Origin: Cantharellus purpuraceus | Lineage: Eukaryota; Basidiomycota; Agaricomycetes; Cantharellales; Hydnaceae | DNA: 64,000 nucleotides | NCBI GenBank assembly: GCA_025174535.1 | Contig: JALBUN010000016.1 | Coordinates: 186,001-250,000 of the forward strand | Direction: 5' to 3' | Shown here: positions 36,752-46,829 of the stretch, piece after piece | Position numbering within the stretch: position 1 is the first letter of the stretch | Layout: each line of letters starts with the position of its first letter | Notes under the pieces: model-generated | Seen by the model: the letters and a program-made list of their open reading frames with translations, nothing else | The model's database searches: none | What the model was told of the DNA's origin: nothing | Position numbers and translations under genes: made by a program

Positions 36752-38117
36752 ACGCGTCAAATGTGCTTCTTGCAGTTCTTTGTCTCTTTCAATGCGTAGA
36801 ACGATAGAAGTTTGATCACCGAACCTGCGGCACGGACAGTCCAGGATTATCAGGGTCACGATGTGAGGCTGAGTTTGTGTCTTGGAGAAATAGAGGCATG
36901 GACAGCCTGGATTCTAGGCTTCTTTTTTCAGGAATGTTAGTTCTTCCCAGCAGCAACCACGCAACACTCAGGACTCGATCCCTCCTTGCGAACTTCTCCC
37001 ATATCTCGTTACTATGAGTGTTGCCTCACTAGCAGATGTCATCAGGACACAAAGGGACTGTGTAGTGTTATACCGCCGATTAAAAATACGCTTACAGTAA
37101 CTGTACTACCCACTTTTCAAATGATCGGCTTTTGTACCTTTTGCCAGTCGTGTCATCTGTTCATCTTCTAGCCAACAAAAAGAATTTCTGGACTTCTGTG
37201 TCGAATACAATACATTCAAAGGAGCGAAGATTTGAGTACACCAGCTGTCATATTTTCACCCGCCATCAGACGACTAAGTCCGTTTCAACCCGCTCACGAG
37301 AGGGCAAAAATCGCATTGTACATCGGTCAGAAATTATATGGGGTGCAGAGGCAAATAGAAAGAGAACACTGCTGTTCACCAGCGTTGACAACAAGTTGTG
37401 CACACTCTTCAGCAGCTGACAATTCTGAAGGCGAAGGCTAATCAATATTGTTCATGGCATAATACGTTACCGTTAATGTCTTCAGACTAACAAAGGTGGT
37501 GAAAAGCCTCGGAATAAACCCTCGCTATCATTTTCATCGACGTCTTGTCATACATCATTGCTTACCGCCGTCACTCACATTGCACGAGTATGTTCGATAA
37601 CTCATCAGCAGCAGCAAGTTGGATATTGGTGCCAAAAACGAGCCCATATCACTGTACCAGTAAACTCAACGCTCATTGTTCTTTGGCCTGTTGGAATTAT
37701 GGATATGTTTATAGATAGTAGGCTTGTAAAGATACTGGGGGTCCTTACGTCGTTGGGTTGTTTGGATCTGTAAGTTGCAGTAATGTCAGGTGGCGTGTTG
37801 AAATACCCTATTCGAAAAACACCGTGCTACCTCATCAGCAACACCACAAATTATTGCGCCAATTCCACTCACCTGCCTGGAATTGAGAGCAGATGAATAC
37901 AGCCAAAGGGATTAGTGACCTGGGATGCGGGACCTGCTGTTTGGCAACAGACGGAGGAGGGAACTTGACTTGGCGACGGGGCTTGTGAATTATGCATTGG
38001 TACACCTAGAGAAGCGGTAGTAATAGATCGTCTCAGGGTGGAGGTGTTGATCTGTGTATGTCATATTGTGAAGGGGTTCCGGAATCAACAATGTCGTTGA
38101 GAGCTGCATCTGAGGCA
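36752..38117. other. Stretch without a gene
   Basis: Only frames below about 95 codons. It ends at the target-site duplication of the retrotransposon nest. Confidence 0.4.
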
Positions 38118-38122
38118 ATAAC

Positions 38123-38297
38123 TGTTGAGTGTTGAGGATCGCTGAGAGACCATGACAACCTCAGCCTGCCAACACATCAGACCGATGGCCGCGATGGTTG
38201 CTTGGAAACGCGCACTGGATTACTATGTAGAGATCTTTATGTTTACTATAGGTACATGCATATTAGAATACACAATAATCATCGTACTATCTCTATA
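38123..38297 (+). repeat. Copia 5' LTR
   Basis: 175 bp starting TGTTGAGTGTTGAGG and ending CTCTATA, about 90% identical to 54366-54532 by eye, with a PBS-like sequence directly after it. Confidence 0.8.
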
Positions 38298-38352
38298 GGT
38301 TATGAGCCCCGCTGCCTAACCTTGTACCCGCACCCAGCACTGAATCAAATCC

Positions 38353-38391
38353 ATGGCGGAACACACTAATGTCTATCGCATCGACCCGCTT
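38353..38391 (+). pseudogene. Copia gag, first 13 codons only
   Basis: ATG then AEHTNVYRIDPL, a plausible Copia Gag start, cut off where the 297-bp inverted repeat begins. Confidence 0.5.
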
Positions 38392-38688
38392 TGTATGGGA
38401 ACCACCTTTTCCCTATCAAATCCTATTTATGCAGCACCAATGTGCTATACTTTGCTTTTCCATTCCTAAATATCAGCATATATTTGATGCTTGTACCTGG
38501 AATGGACTTATTCAAATATTCTCTATTTTTCCATATTTTTTTCAGGAATATTCCATGCAGAACTCAGCCCAGAATGATTTATTTCTGCTGTGCTACAGTT
38601 GTGGACCCATAGGCGCCTACAAACCTTCACCCAGCCAGCTCTCCACCTTTGGACCAGGCATTCAGCCTGAATTCAAGCTCAGATGTCT
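38392..38688 (+). repeat. 297-bp inverted repeat, left copy
   Basis: It is the reverse complement of 53948-54244 over 297 bp without a gap. By eye about four positions differ, all transitions. The outer ends start TGTATGGGAACC and abut Copia sequence on both sides. Confidence 0.85.
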
Positions 38689-39802
38689 CTGATCAATAAA
38701 TATTGACAACCACAGCCTCTCAGGGCACTATTTTCCATGGAGATCATCACCTGAGATGTGGCTATCCATGGCTGTCCAAACCAGTGCAGAAAACAGGGTG
38801 GACACCCTTCTTTTTGCCTGATCAGTGCCTAGTTCAGGGATCAAATCAGCTGATGGGTGATCAAATCAGGTGATTGCCTTGGAATATTCTACCCCTTTCC
38901 ATAACATTCTAGCTGTTTCCTTCTATTATTAGATAGAACTTTCCAGAACCATTATTCAGCTCCTGATCAGTGTTAGTCCAGTGATCAGAACCTGTGATTG
39001 GCTTGGAATATTCTACCCCTTTCTTCCACATTCCACAACCTTCCAGTAGCTTCCATCTATTAATAGGTAGAATATTCCAGAACCATTACTCAGCCCCTGT
39101 AAATACAATATATAAGGAGGCCATTCTGCCTCTGAAATAAACATATCCATCATATTCTACCCATCTTCTGCACATCAGTGTGACTAGAGTGACATACAGT
39201 GTCATCCTCTATCTCAGTAACTGTTGATTACCAGTTCAAGGATCTTTTACAGTTGTGTAACTGTACTTGATTGCACTCGAAGTAGTGATATTCCTGCTTA
39301 TCTGCCTCACGTGACTACAAATCTACAGGGTGAGATTGTCTGTTGATAGTCCTGCCATTAGTGCTCTTGTTTAAGTTACTAGTGTGTACTGCCTTTGCAG
39401 AGCATTAGAAGCTTGAACTTGTGTGAAGCAGTTGCTAGACTACTTCACACATTGCTGTTACCCGCTTCTGAGTGCCACTGGTTGGACGGTTGGATTCATC
39501 CGCCTACTTCCTTTAGCCTCTAAGTGCATTCCCATTTTTTCAGAATATCTGGACCCCTAAGCGTCCGTGAACTCTAGACTCTGGAAGTCTTATTCATTTC
39601 TTGCTGCTAAGAAATGTATTACCTTTCTGCGTATAGTCTGCATTGACCAATACAAAGGATTGTAACCAAAGTACAAATGTTAAATTGTTTCTGGAGTTGT
39701 GCTGCAGCAGGGTTTGATATTCTTCTCAGCTGTTCATTCACGGAATTGTGGTGATTTAGAGTTTGCCCTAACACCATAATTTTGCGGGTTCCAAAACACA
39801 TA
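38689..39802 (+). repeat. LTR-like repeat sequence continuing from the left inverted repeat
   Basis: No coding sequence. It has two imperfect copies of a unit of about 125 bp (around 38875-38995 and 39000-39105, both with TTGGAATATTCTACCCC), then a TATA-like TATAAGG at 39111 and AATAAA soon after, a layout typical of an LTR promoter region. It ends where the G1 5' LTR begins. Confidence 0.5.
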
Positions 39803-40317
39803 TGTTATGACTATATTCATTAACGTCCAGATCCCCATCTGATCCACTCAGATCCCCACGCATATGAAATCTATACTCCATTTGGAAACTGCCATCTCCA
39901 TCTACCTGTCCGATTGTCACCGCTCATTCCGCCCATCTGTCTCCGGTTCCGATTGATGCATCAGCATCACCATAGGAACCTGGACGTCCATCCCCATTGG
40001 ACTCGGACATACTCATGTAAGGCCGTCGGCCTCGGGGACCCATCACCGGAGTAATTATTATTAGATTTCAAAATATGTATTTAAGTTGCCCGACTGGGGA
40101 CTTCATTCCCCAGTTTGAATATCAAATCACACCTAGTTCCTAAGTCCGATCCTAACTCTCTAAGTTGTACTCCATCTCTGAAATCTCAGACACCGGTATT
40201 AGTGAGGGCGCAGCACATAAGCTGAAGCCAAGTCCGTTCCGACCCCCACGACGTACTCTGACTCTGACCAAAACTCCAACCCAATCTCTGACTCCCAATC
40301 GGACCTAGTGCATAACA
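39803..40317 (+). repeat. G1 5' LTR
   Basis: 515 bp, TG...CA ends, with TATTTAAG at 40078 and an inferred transcript start near 40112. Confidence 0.85.
40078..40122 (+). promoter_or_regulatory. G1 promoter: TATA box and inferred transcript start
   Basis: TATTTAAG at 40078-40085; 34 bp after its first base is AGTTTGAATAT (40112-40122), which nearly complements the putative primer-binding site. The start site is inferred, not observed. Confidence 0.45.
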
Positions 40318-40319
40318 GT

Positions 40320-40330
40320 ATATTTGAACT
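40320..40330 (+). other. G1 putative self-priming primer-binding site
   Basis: ATATTTGAACT lies 2 nt after the 5' LTR. It pairs with AGTTTGAATAT at the inferred mRNA 5' end at 9 of 11 positions. The two mismatches are adjacent and fit decay of one ancestral CpG on opposite strands. No match to a tRNA 3' end (TGG start) is visible. Confidence 0.45.
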
Positions 40331-40349
40331 GCCATACTCACTCCTACCA

Positions 40350-40401
40350 ATGCCACGATCCACTGCCAATTCTGAATGCGCATGAACCGTTGAGGTGCCT
40401 G
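40350..40401 (+). pseudogene. G1 gag, first codons upstream of the G2 insertion
   Basis: ATG at 40350 opens a frame that, with G2 and one GCCTG copy removed, runs into the G1 gag at 46830. Codon 12 (40383-40385) is TGA. Confidence 0.55.
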
Positions 40402-40763
40402 TGTCAGGGTTCAAATAAGTCATATTCTATTTTTAGTATTTTCTCTTGACACCCCTATCAGCACAGCCTGTCAGGGTGCATCTCCCCTATTTCATTGCCC
40501 CTATCACTTCCCCTATCTTTCCTCCCCTATCTTGGTTCTCCTATCCGTCTCCATCATTTAGTATAAAGACTTGCCTTGGTGCAGTGTGATCCCCTCAGCT
40601 TGATCTCTGAGGATATCCGCTGTACCAGGTAAGTCCCATGTATTTATCAGAAACAGCTGTATAGACTGAGGATATCCGCTGTACCAGCTGGCATTATTTC
40701 TTATCGGCTCTCACTTATTGAGTATCTTGTTGTTGTGGCCTCGTCATCAGCATCGCCCTCACA
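40402..40763 (+). repeat. G2 5' LTR
   Basis: 362 bp, preceded by GCCTG. It contains a tandem repeat of the segment TGAGGATATCCGCTGTACCAG. Confidence 0.9.
40562..40606 (+). promoter_or_regulatory. G2 promoter: TATA box and inferred transcript start
   Basis: TATAAAG at 40562-40568; 35 bp after its first base is AGCTTGATCT (40597-40606), the exact complement of the primer-binding site at 40766-40775. Confidence 0.5.
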
Positions 40764-40765
40764 GA

Positions 40766-40775
40766 AGATCAAGCT
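40766..40775 (+). other. G2 self-priming primer-binding site
   Basis: AGATCAAGCT lies 2 nt after the 5' LTR and is the exact reverse complement of AGCTTGATCT at the inferred mRNA 5' end. This is the arrangement known from Tf1/sushi-type elements, which prime reverse transcription from their own RNA end. Confidence 0.55.
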
Positions 40776-40831
40776 CATAAGACGACCCCACACCTCATAA
40801 CACTTTCCCTATTAACTACTTCACCGATACC

Positions 40832-41974
40832 ATGACCGATCAGCTCCCTGAAGCCTACTGGGACACTCTAGGTGAAAGTGGTGGCTTTCTGCGAGCGTTG
40901 TTCAACACCCAGGCGCAGCAGCTCCAGCAGCTGCAACTCCAGAACCAGCACCTCCAAAGCCAGTTCACCAATGTCCAGAACAACCTAGCAGATGCTGCCA
41001 CTGCTGCTGCCATCGCTGCAGCACAGACCATCTCCCAGACCACCTCATTTCCCACACCTTCTCCTACATCGTCATCCGTTCGCCCAATAAGGGCAGCTGA
41101 ACCAGCCAAATTCAATGGAGATCGTGCAGAGACGGAAGGTTTCATTCGCTCTATCAGGCTTGCCATTGCAGTCCAGCCTACATCTTTCCCAGATGAGCGG
41201 ACCAAGATCCTCTATGCCCTCTCTTTTATGACAGGAGGTTCTGCTGAAGTATGGGCGCACAATGAGACACAGGCAGTCATTGACAGGACCTCACCGCTCT
41301 CCACCTTGGAGGAATTCATTAAGCAAGTGGAGAACGCTTTTGGGGACCCTGACCGCTCTCGAACAGCACGAACAAAGCTACACGATCTTAGGATGACACC
41401 TGGCATGTCAGCGGATGAATACACGGCACAGTTTGAGATACTAGCAGGAAGGACTGGGTTTAATGATGCAGCACTGGAAGATGCCTATGCCCGAGGGCTC
41501 CCTGCAATGATTCTTGACAAGATCCATGCACAGCCATCCCTCCCGTCCAATCTCAAGGCATGGAAGGAAGCGGCCTGTCAAATTGACTGCAACCACCGTC
41601 ATCTTCTAGAAGTGAGACGTGCTCAGACTTCCCTCACTCCTGCCCGCTCTACCCCATCCCACCCTCACAGCACTCCGGTCATCTCTGTACCAACTACCTT
41701 GGCAACCTCTAATGGTGCTGCACCTATGGATATTGACTCCAACCGCCATCGCATTGAGACTCAGACGTGCTATAACTGTGGAAAGCGTGGCCATATATCC
41801 CCAGCATGCCCTGAACCACGCAAGGAACGTATCCAAGCTGATCTCACACAAACAGCAATTGCAGGCATGATATCAGAGTCAGTAGCAGCTGCACTGAAGG
41901 CCAAGGAAGAAGCGCAGAAGGCAGTAATTCCAAAGCAAGAGGAGAAGCAGGATTTTCAGGCCAGTCAGCAGTGA
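40832..41974 (+). CDS. G2 Gag
   Basis: 380 residues, intact. Glutamine-rich start (QAQQLQQLQLQNQHLQ), a capsid-like region (FIRSIRLAIAVQPTSFPDE, ALSFMTGGSAEVWAHN), and one CCHC zinc knuckle, CYNCGKRGHISPAC, at about residues 313-326. Gag packages the element RNA. The following pol frame overlaps its end in the -1 frame, as in G1. It is the only full-length canonical protein left in G2. Confidence 0.85.
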   Translation: MTDQLPEAYWDTLGESGGFLRALFNTQAQQLQQLQLQNQHLQSQFTNVQNNLADAATAAAIAAAQTISQTTSFPTPSPTSSSVRPIRAAEPAKFNGDRAETEGFIRSIRLAIAVQPTSFPDERTKILYALSFMTGGSAEVWAHNETQAVIDRTSPLSTLEEFIKQVENAFGDPDRSRTARTKLHDLRMTPGMSADEYTAQFEILAGRTGFNDAALEDAYARGLPAMILDKIHAQPSLPSNLKAWKEAACQIDCNHRHLLEVRRAQTSLTPARSTPSHPHSTPVISVPTTLATSNGAAPMDIDSNRHRIETQTCYNCGKRGHISPACPEPRKERIQADLTQTAIAGMISESVAAALKAKEEAQKAVIPKQEEKQDFQASQQ

Positions 41975-44900
41975 AGAGCATGCCCTGCCTGACAAACCGG
42001 TTTTCAGTTCTTGAATCATGTACTGTAGGGCTCACAAGCGATATGTTACATGCACACTCCCTTGTCCATCAGACTGAAACCAAAACAGCCATGCCTGAAA
42101 CCCCTTCTCAACTTCCAGCTAAACATGATGACCCTCCTCGTCTCTACCTTCGATCTGCAGACATCCGTCGATGTACAAGAATTCCCATGAAAATCCATTC
42201 GGTAGACACTGGATACCCTCTAGCCGTGGATGCACTCCTCGATAGTGGTGCTACAGGAATGTTCATTGATGCAGAATATGTCAAAGCAGAGAAACTTCGA
42301 ACACGCCCTCTACCACGTGCCATACCTGTTTATAACATTGATGGGACCCCAAATGAAGCAGGTTCAATCAAGGAAGAAGTCGATCTCATCTGCACATATG
42401 GGACCCATACCGAACGTGCCACATTTTCAGTCACAAGCCTGGGAACCTTTGGCATAATTGTTGGGCACACCTGGCTTGTGAAGCACAACCCAGAGGTAGA
42501 CTGGCGTACAGGAAAGGTACAGATGACTCGCTGCCCTGATTCATGTGGAGAAGTACCAGAACACAAAGAGCATTCGCTTGGTACAACTCCTTCAAATGGC
42601 AAGAACTCACACGGGCAACCCCAATACGAGGGAGACTGAACATTTGTTATCTTTGTAGAAGAAGACTTGGAGAATATCTATGCTGGTTCAACAGTTTCTC
42701 AACAGCTCGCACAGAAGGCTGCAGAATCTACTCCAGTCAAAACCTTTGAGGAGATTGTCCCAAAGGCGTACTGGGGATTTAAGGATGTTTTTGCAAAGGA
42801 GTCCTTTGACCAACTTCCACCTCGAAAACTGTGGGACCACGCTATTGAACTCACTCCAGGAGCGCAACCCTTCAGCACAAAGGTCTATCCAATGTCCCCA
42901 AATGAGCAGAAGGAGTTGGACGCATTCCTTGAGGAGAACCTACGGAATCATCGTATATGTCCTTCCAAGTCACCCATGGCATCCCCTGTCTTTTTTGTGA
43001 AGAAGAAGGACGGTAATCTTCGTTTTGTGCAAGACTACTGCAAGCTGAATGATATCACAATCAAGAACGCCTACCCACTACCCCTGGTACCAGACATCAT
43101 GAATAAAATTGCTGCAGCCAATGCCAAGTACTTTACCAAGCTTGACATCCGATGGGGATATAACAATGTGCGTATTAAAGAGGGCGATGAGTGGAAGGCA
43201 GCCTTTCGAACCAATCGTGGTCTATTTGAACCCCTGGTCATGTTCTTTGGTCTCACAAACAGCCCAGCAACCTTTCAGACAATGATGAATGGCATTTTCA
43301 AGGAGCTCATTGATGATGGCACTATGGTAGTGTTCATGGACAACATCCTCATTTTCACTGAATCCCTAGGACAACACCACACGATCGTGCAATCTGTCCT
43401 TGAAATTCTTCGGGCCAACCACCTGTACCTCAAACCAGAGAAATGCCTTTTCTCGCAACAGAAGGTAGATTATCTTGGATTGATTCTCTCACAGGGACAG
43501 GTAGCTATGGACCCAGTTAAGGTGGCCGGAGTCAGGGACTGGCCCACACCACGCAATGTGACAGAAGTCAAATCCTTCCTGGGTTTCATCAATTTCTATC
43601 GTTGCTTCATTGAGGACTTCTCACATATCGCAAAGCCTCTGAATCGGTTAACAAAGGCAGATACACAGTGGTCTTGGATACCTGATGGCCCAGAACAAGA
43701 AGCCTTTGATAAACTCAAGCAGCTTGTCACGTCAACTCCAATCCTTGTCCTCCCAGATCAAACCAAGCATTTTCAACTAGAGACAGATGCTTCAGCATAT
43801 GCAACAGGTGCTGTTCTATCTCAACTCTGTGACGATGAGAAATGGAGGCCGGTAGGTTTTGTATCCAAGAGCCTTTCAGATGCAGAGCACAACTATGCCA
43901 TCCATGATAAGGAATTGCTCTCAGTCATCCGTGGACTAGAAGAATGGCGCCACATCTTGGAAGGGACCAAATACAAGATTGAAATCCTTAACGACCATCA
44001 AAACCTCACATATTTCCGTACAGCTCAGAATCTCAATCGTCGACAAGCTCGCTGGTCACTATACCTTTCTCGTTTTGACTTTGAATTGATCCACCGTCCT
44101 GGACGACATTCAGCCAAACCTGATGCCCTCTCACGACGTGTAGATCATAAGCGGGGGGAGGAAGATAACCAGAACCAGGTTCTTCTTGGCCCTGAGCTGT
44201 TCCACATCGATGCGACATCCACCTATCCAGGGCCAGAAGCTCAAATGATCACAGGAGAAGGAGACATATTCCTGGAACGTGTGCGGAACTGCACCAACAG
44301 AGATGAAAAGGTTGTAAAGGCTCTTAAGGAACTTGGTCCCTCTCGGAATTTACGAGGACAGGAATGGACCGAGGAGAATGGACTCGTCCTCTATCGTGGC
44401 AAGGTATATGTCCCTCTTGACCCAAAATTGCGCCATGACATTGTAAGGGCACACCACGATACTCACATTACAGGTCACCCTGGTCGCTGGAGAACAACAG
44501 AACTTGTATCCCACAGCTACTGGTGGCCTGGATTTGGACGATACATTGCCAAATACATCAAGGGATGTGACCTCTGCAATCGGACAAAAACTTTCCCTGC
44601 TCCTCCTATGGGTAAACTCCTGCCTAATCGTGTCCCAGATCGGAGGTGGCAAGTGATATCTGTTGACCTTATTGTAGAACTACCCATCAGCCATGGCTAT
44701 GATGCACTCCTTGTCGTTGTGGACCGTCTTTCCAAATGAGCACATGTTATCCCTACCACCTCTGACATCAACTCCATAGGAGTTGCACGACTTTTCCGAG
44801 ACCATGTGTGGAAACACCACGGCCTTCCTGAGGAGATCATCAGTGACCGTGGCACCCAGTTTGTCTCTCAATTTATGCGCGAGTAAGCTTCTGGGGATCA

Positions 44901-45865
44901 GGGTTGCAGCATCCACAGCATATCATCCACAAACCGATGGTCAGACGGAAAGGGTCAATCAAGAAATTGAACAATACTTGAGGCTTTTCGTCAATCAGCG
45001 CCAGGATGACTGGATTGAGTGGGTTCCTCTTGCCGAATTCACATACAACAACCGCATCCACTCCTCCACGCAATCAACCCCCTTCATGCTTGATATAGGC
45101 CAACACCCAAGGCTTGGGCTAGAGCCAATCCGAGAGACACGACTTGAAGCACTGGAAGAATTCACTGAGCGTATGGAGACGGCCACCACTGAGGCTCGCT
45201 CTGCCCTGGAAAAGGCAGCAGATGATATGGCATGATTCTATGATGCCCATCGGCAAGCAGCCCCAGTATACAAACTTGGTGACAAGGTCTGGCTCAATGC
45301 ACAAAATATCACCACCACCCGTCCAACCAAGAAACTTGATCACAAATGGTTAGGACCGTATGTGATTAATAAGGTGGTCTCACGAAATGCCTATGGCCTA
45401 CGACTTCCCCCAATCTTTGGCCGCACTCATCCAGTGTTCTCTGTTGTCTTACTCCGTCCTTATGAAAAGGATCCCATCCCTGAACGCCAGTCATCTCCTC
45501 CACCACCTCCAGTCATTCGAGATGGAGTACAGGAATACGAAGTTGAGAAGATCCTTGACAGCAGAGTTTTCCGAGGAAGACTGGAATACCTGGTGCGTTG
45601 GAAGGGCTATGGAGCTGCTGACGACCTCTGGATCCCAGCTAAGGATGCCAGTGGGGCTAGAAGGCGCATTGCAGACTTCCATCGGGAAAATCCTGAAGCC
45701 CCAAGGCATATTTCGGCAGCCACCTATGCAGCTCTTCCCTTCAGACGCTTTGAGAACTTCACAGAACCTCCCAAACAGGTCCTCTTTGATTGGACAGCTG
45801 GCAGGAACCCAACACGTGGTATTGGACACATTTCAGAGCCGCAGAATAGGCACAGTGAAGCTTAG
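41971..45865 (+). pseudogene. G2 Pol: protease, RT, RNase H, integrase, chromodomain
   Basis: Protease with LLDSGATGMFID; RT with FVKKKDGNLRFVQDYCKLN and FMDN in place of Y/FMDD; RNase H (LETDASAYATGAVLSQ); integrase with an HHCC zinc site (ending GCDLCNRTK), VVVDRLSK, ISDRGTQF and HPQTDGQTERVN; chromodomain EYEVEKILDSRVFRGRLEYL to KGYGAADDLW. Breaks: TGA at 42637, 44737 and 45233, each where the family has Arg, and a small deletion with frameshift near 44884. The Asp-to-Asn change in the RT active site would by itself kill polymerase activity. Confidence 0.85.
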
Positions 45866-45971
45866 TGCTCACCAAATTCATCCATGCCGAAATTCCACTA
45901 ACTGTATATAAGCCAGTGAATCCACTTCCCCTTCCTCAGTAAAACCATCATCGTTCACTACCCAACCCACC

Positions 45972-46409
45972 ATGCCTTACCAGTCTGAATCCACCCCTCT
46001 ACGCTCACTCCATTCCTACCCATCAATCACTTGGTCAGTTGACTCAAGGGATACTGCACGTGCTGTAGAGGATTATAACCTCCCATCTCCACCTCCACAA
46101 GTTCATTTCCCCTTCTGGCATCGTAATCCATCCAGACGCCAGACATACTACATCGGGGACCCTCTATTCATCGGCAACTATGACATACCATACGCCTTCC
46201 AAGGGCTCGCCGGTAAAGTCACCTATGAGGGAGGGGAGATGATACTTGGGGCAGTTTTCAGCACGAACAATCCCATATCCCCTGGAGAGTTCACCATCCC
46301 ACTTTACCCCAAGGCAGAGAAGAGTCACCATCAACACTCGTCATGGGCTCTACTTTGGCAGAGAGTGAGAAGGGACCTTGCAGAGTGCTTCAGGGTGTGT
46401 CTCTCTTGA
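45972..46409 (+). CDS. G2 extra sense ORF between pol and 3' LTR, unknown
   Basis: An intact 145-codon ATG frame in a good context (caccATGc), 106 bp after the end of pol. It is rich in Pro, Ser, Tyr and His, with PQVHFPFWHRNPSRRQTYYI and FQGLAGKVTYEGGEM. No membrane segment or signal peptide is seen, so it is not an envelope-like protein. No family recognised. An extra frame at this place is known in several LTR elements, but its role here is unknown. Confidence 0.55.
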   Translation: MPYQSESTPLRSLHSYPSITWSVDSRDTARAVEDYNLPSPPPQVHFPFWHRNPSRRQTYYIGDPLFIGNYDIPYAFQGLAGKVTYEGGEMILGAVFSTNNPISPGEFTIPLYPKAEKSHHQHSSWALLWQRVRRDLAECFRVCLS

Positions 46410-46462
46410 GATGAATGGGACGATAGTGCATATCAAGACGACATGCATTAAGAGGGAGGTGA

Positions 46463-46824
46463 TGTCAGGGTTCAAATAAGTCATATTCTATTTTTAGTAT
46501 TTTCTCTTGACACCCCTATCAGCACAGCCTGTCAGGGTGCATCTCCCCTATTTCATTGCCCCTATCACTTCCCCTATCTTTCCTCCCCTATCTTGGTTCT
46601 CCTATCCATCTCCATCATTTAGTATAAAGACTTGCCTTGGTGCAGTGTGATCCCCTCAGCTTGATCTCTGAGGATATCCGCTGTACCAGGTAAGTCCCAT
46701 GTATTTATCAGAAACAGCTGTATAGACTGAGGATATCCGCTGTACCAGCTGGCATTATTTCTTATCGGCTCTCACTTATTGAGTATCTTGTTGTTGTGGC
46801 CTCGTCATCAGCGTCGCCCTCACA
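46463..46824 (+). repeat. G2 3' LTR
   Basis: 362 bp, followed by the target duplication GCCTG. It differs from the 5' LTR at about two positions, both G/A changes at a CpG site. Confidence 0.9.
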
Positions 46825-46829
46825 GCCTG

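Larger units (their letters stand above)
40402..46824 (+). mobile_element. Chromovirus G2 (Ty3/gypsy), inserted in G1 gag
   Basis: LTRs 40402-40763 and 46463-46824, both 362 bp with two differences seen, start TGTCAGGGTTC and end CCCTCACA. The direct 5-bp duplication GCCTG (40397-40401 and 46825-46829) flanks it. The order is gag, protease, RT, RNase H, integrase, chromodomain, an extra frame, the polypurine tract AAGAGGGAGGTGA, then the LTR. The near-identical LTRs mark it as the youngest layer. Confidence 0.9.

Noticed and set aside
38369..38692. 107-codon frame recurring at 53935-54207 on the other strand
   Set aside because: The duplication is explained by the 297-bp inverted repeat; the frame has no recognised domain.
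46796..46829. Apparent upstream start of the G1 Gag frame
   Set aside because: These bases belong to the G2 3' LTR and target duplication; the original G1 start lies before the insertion at 40350.
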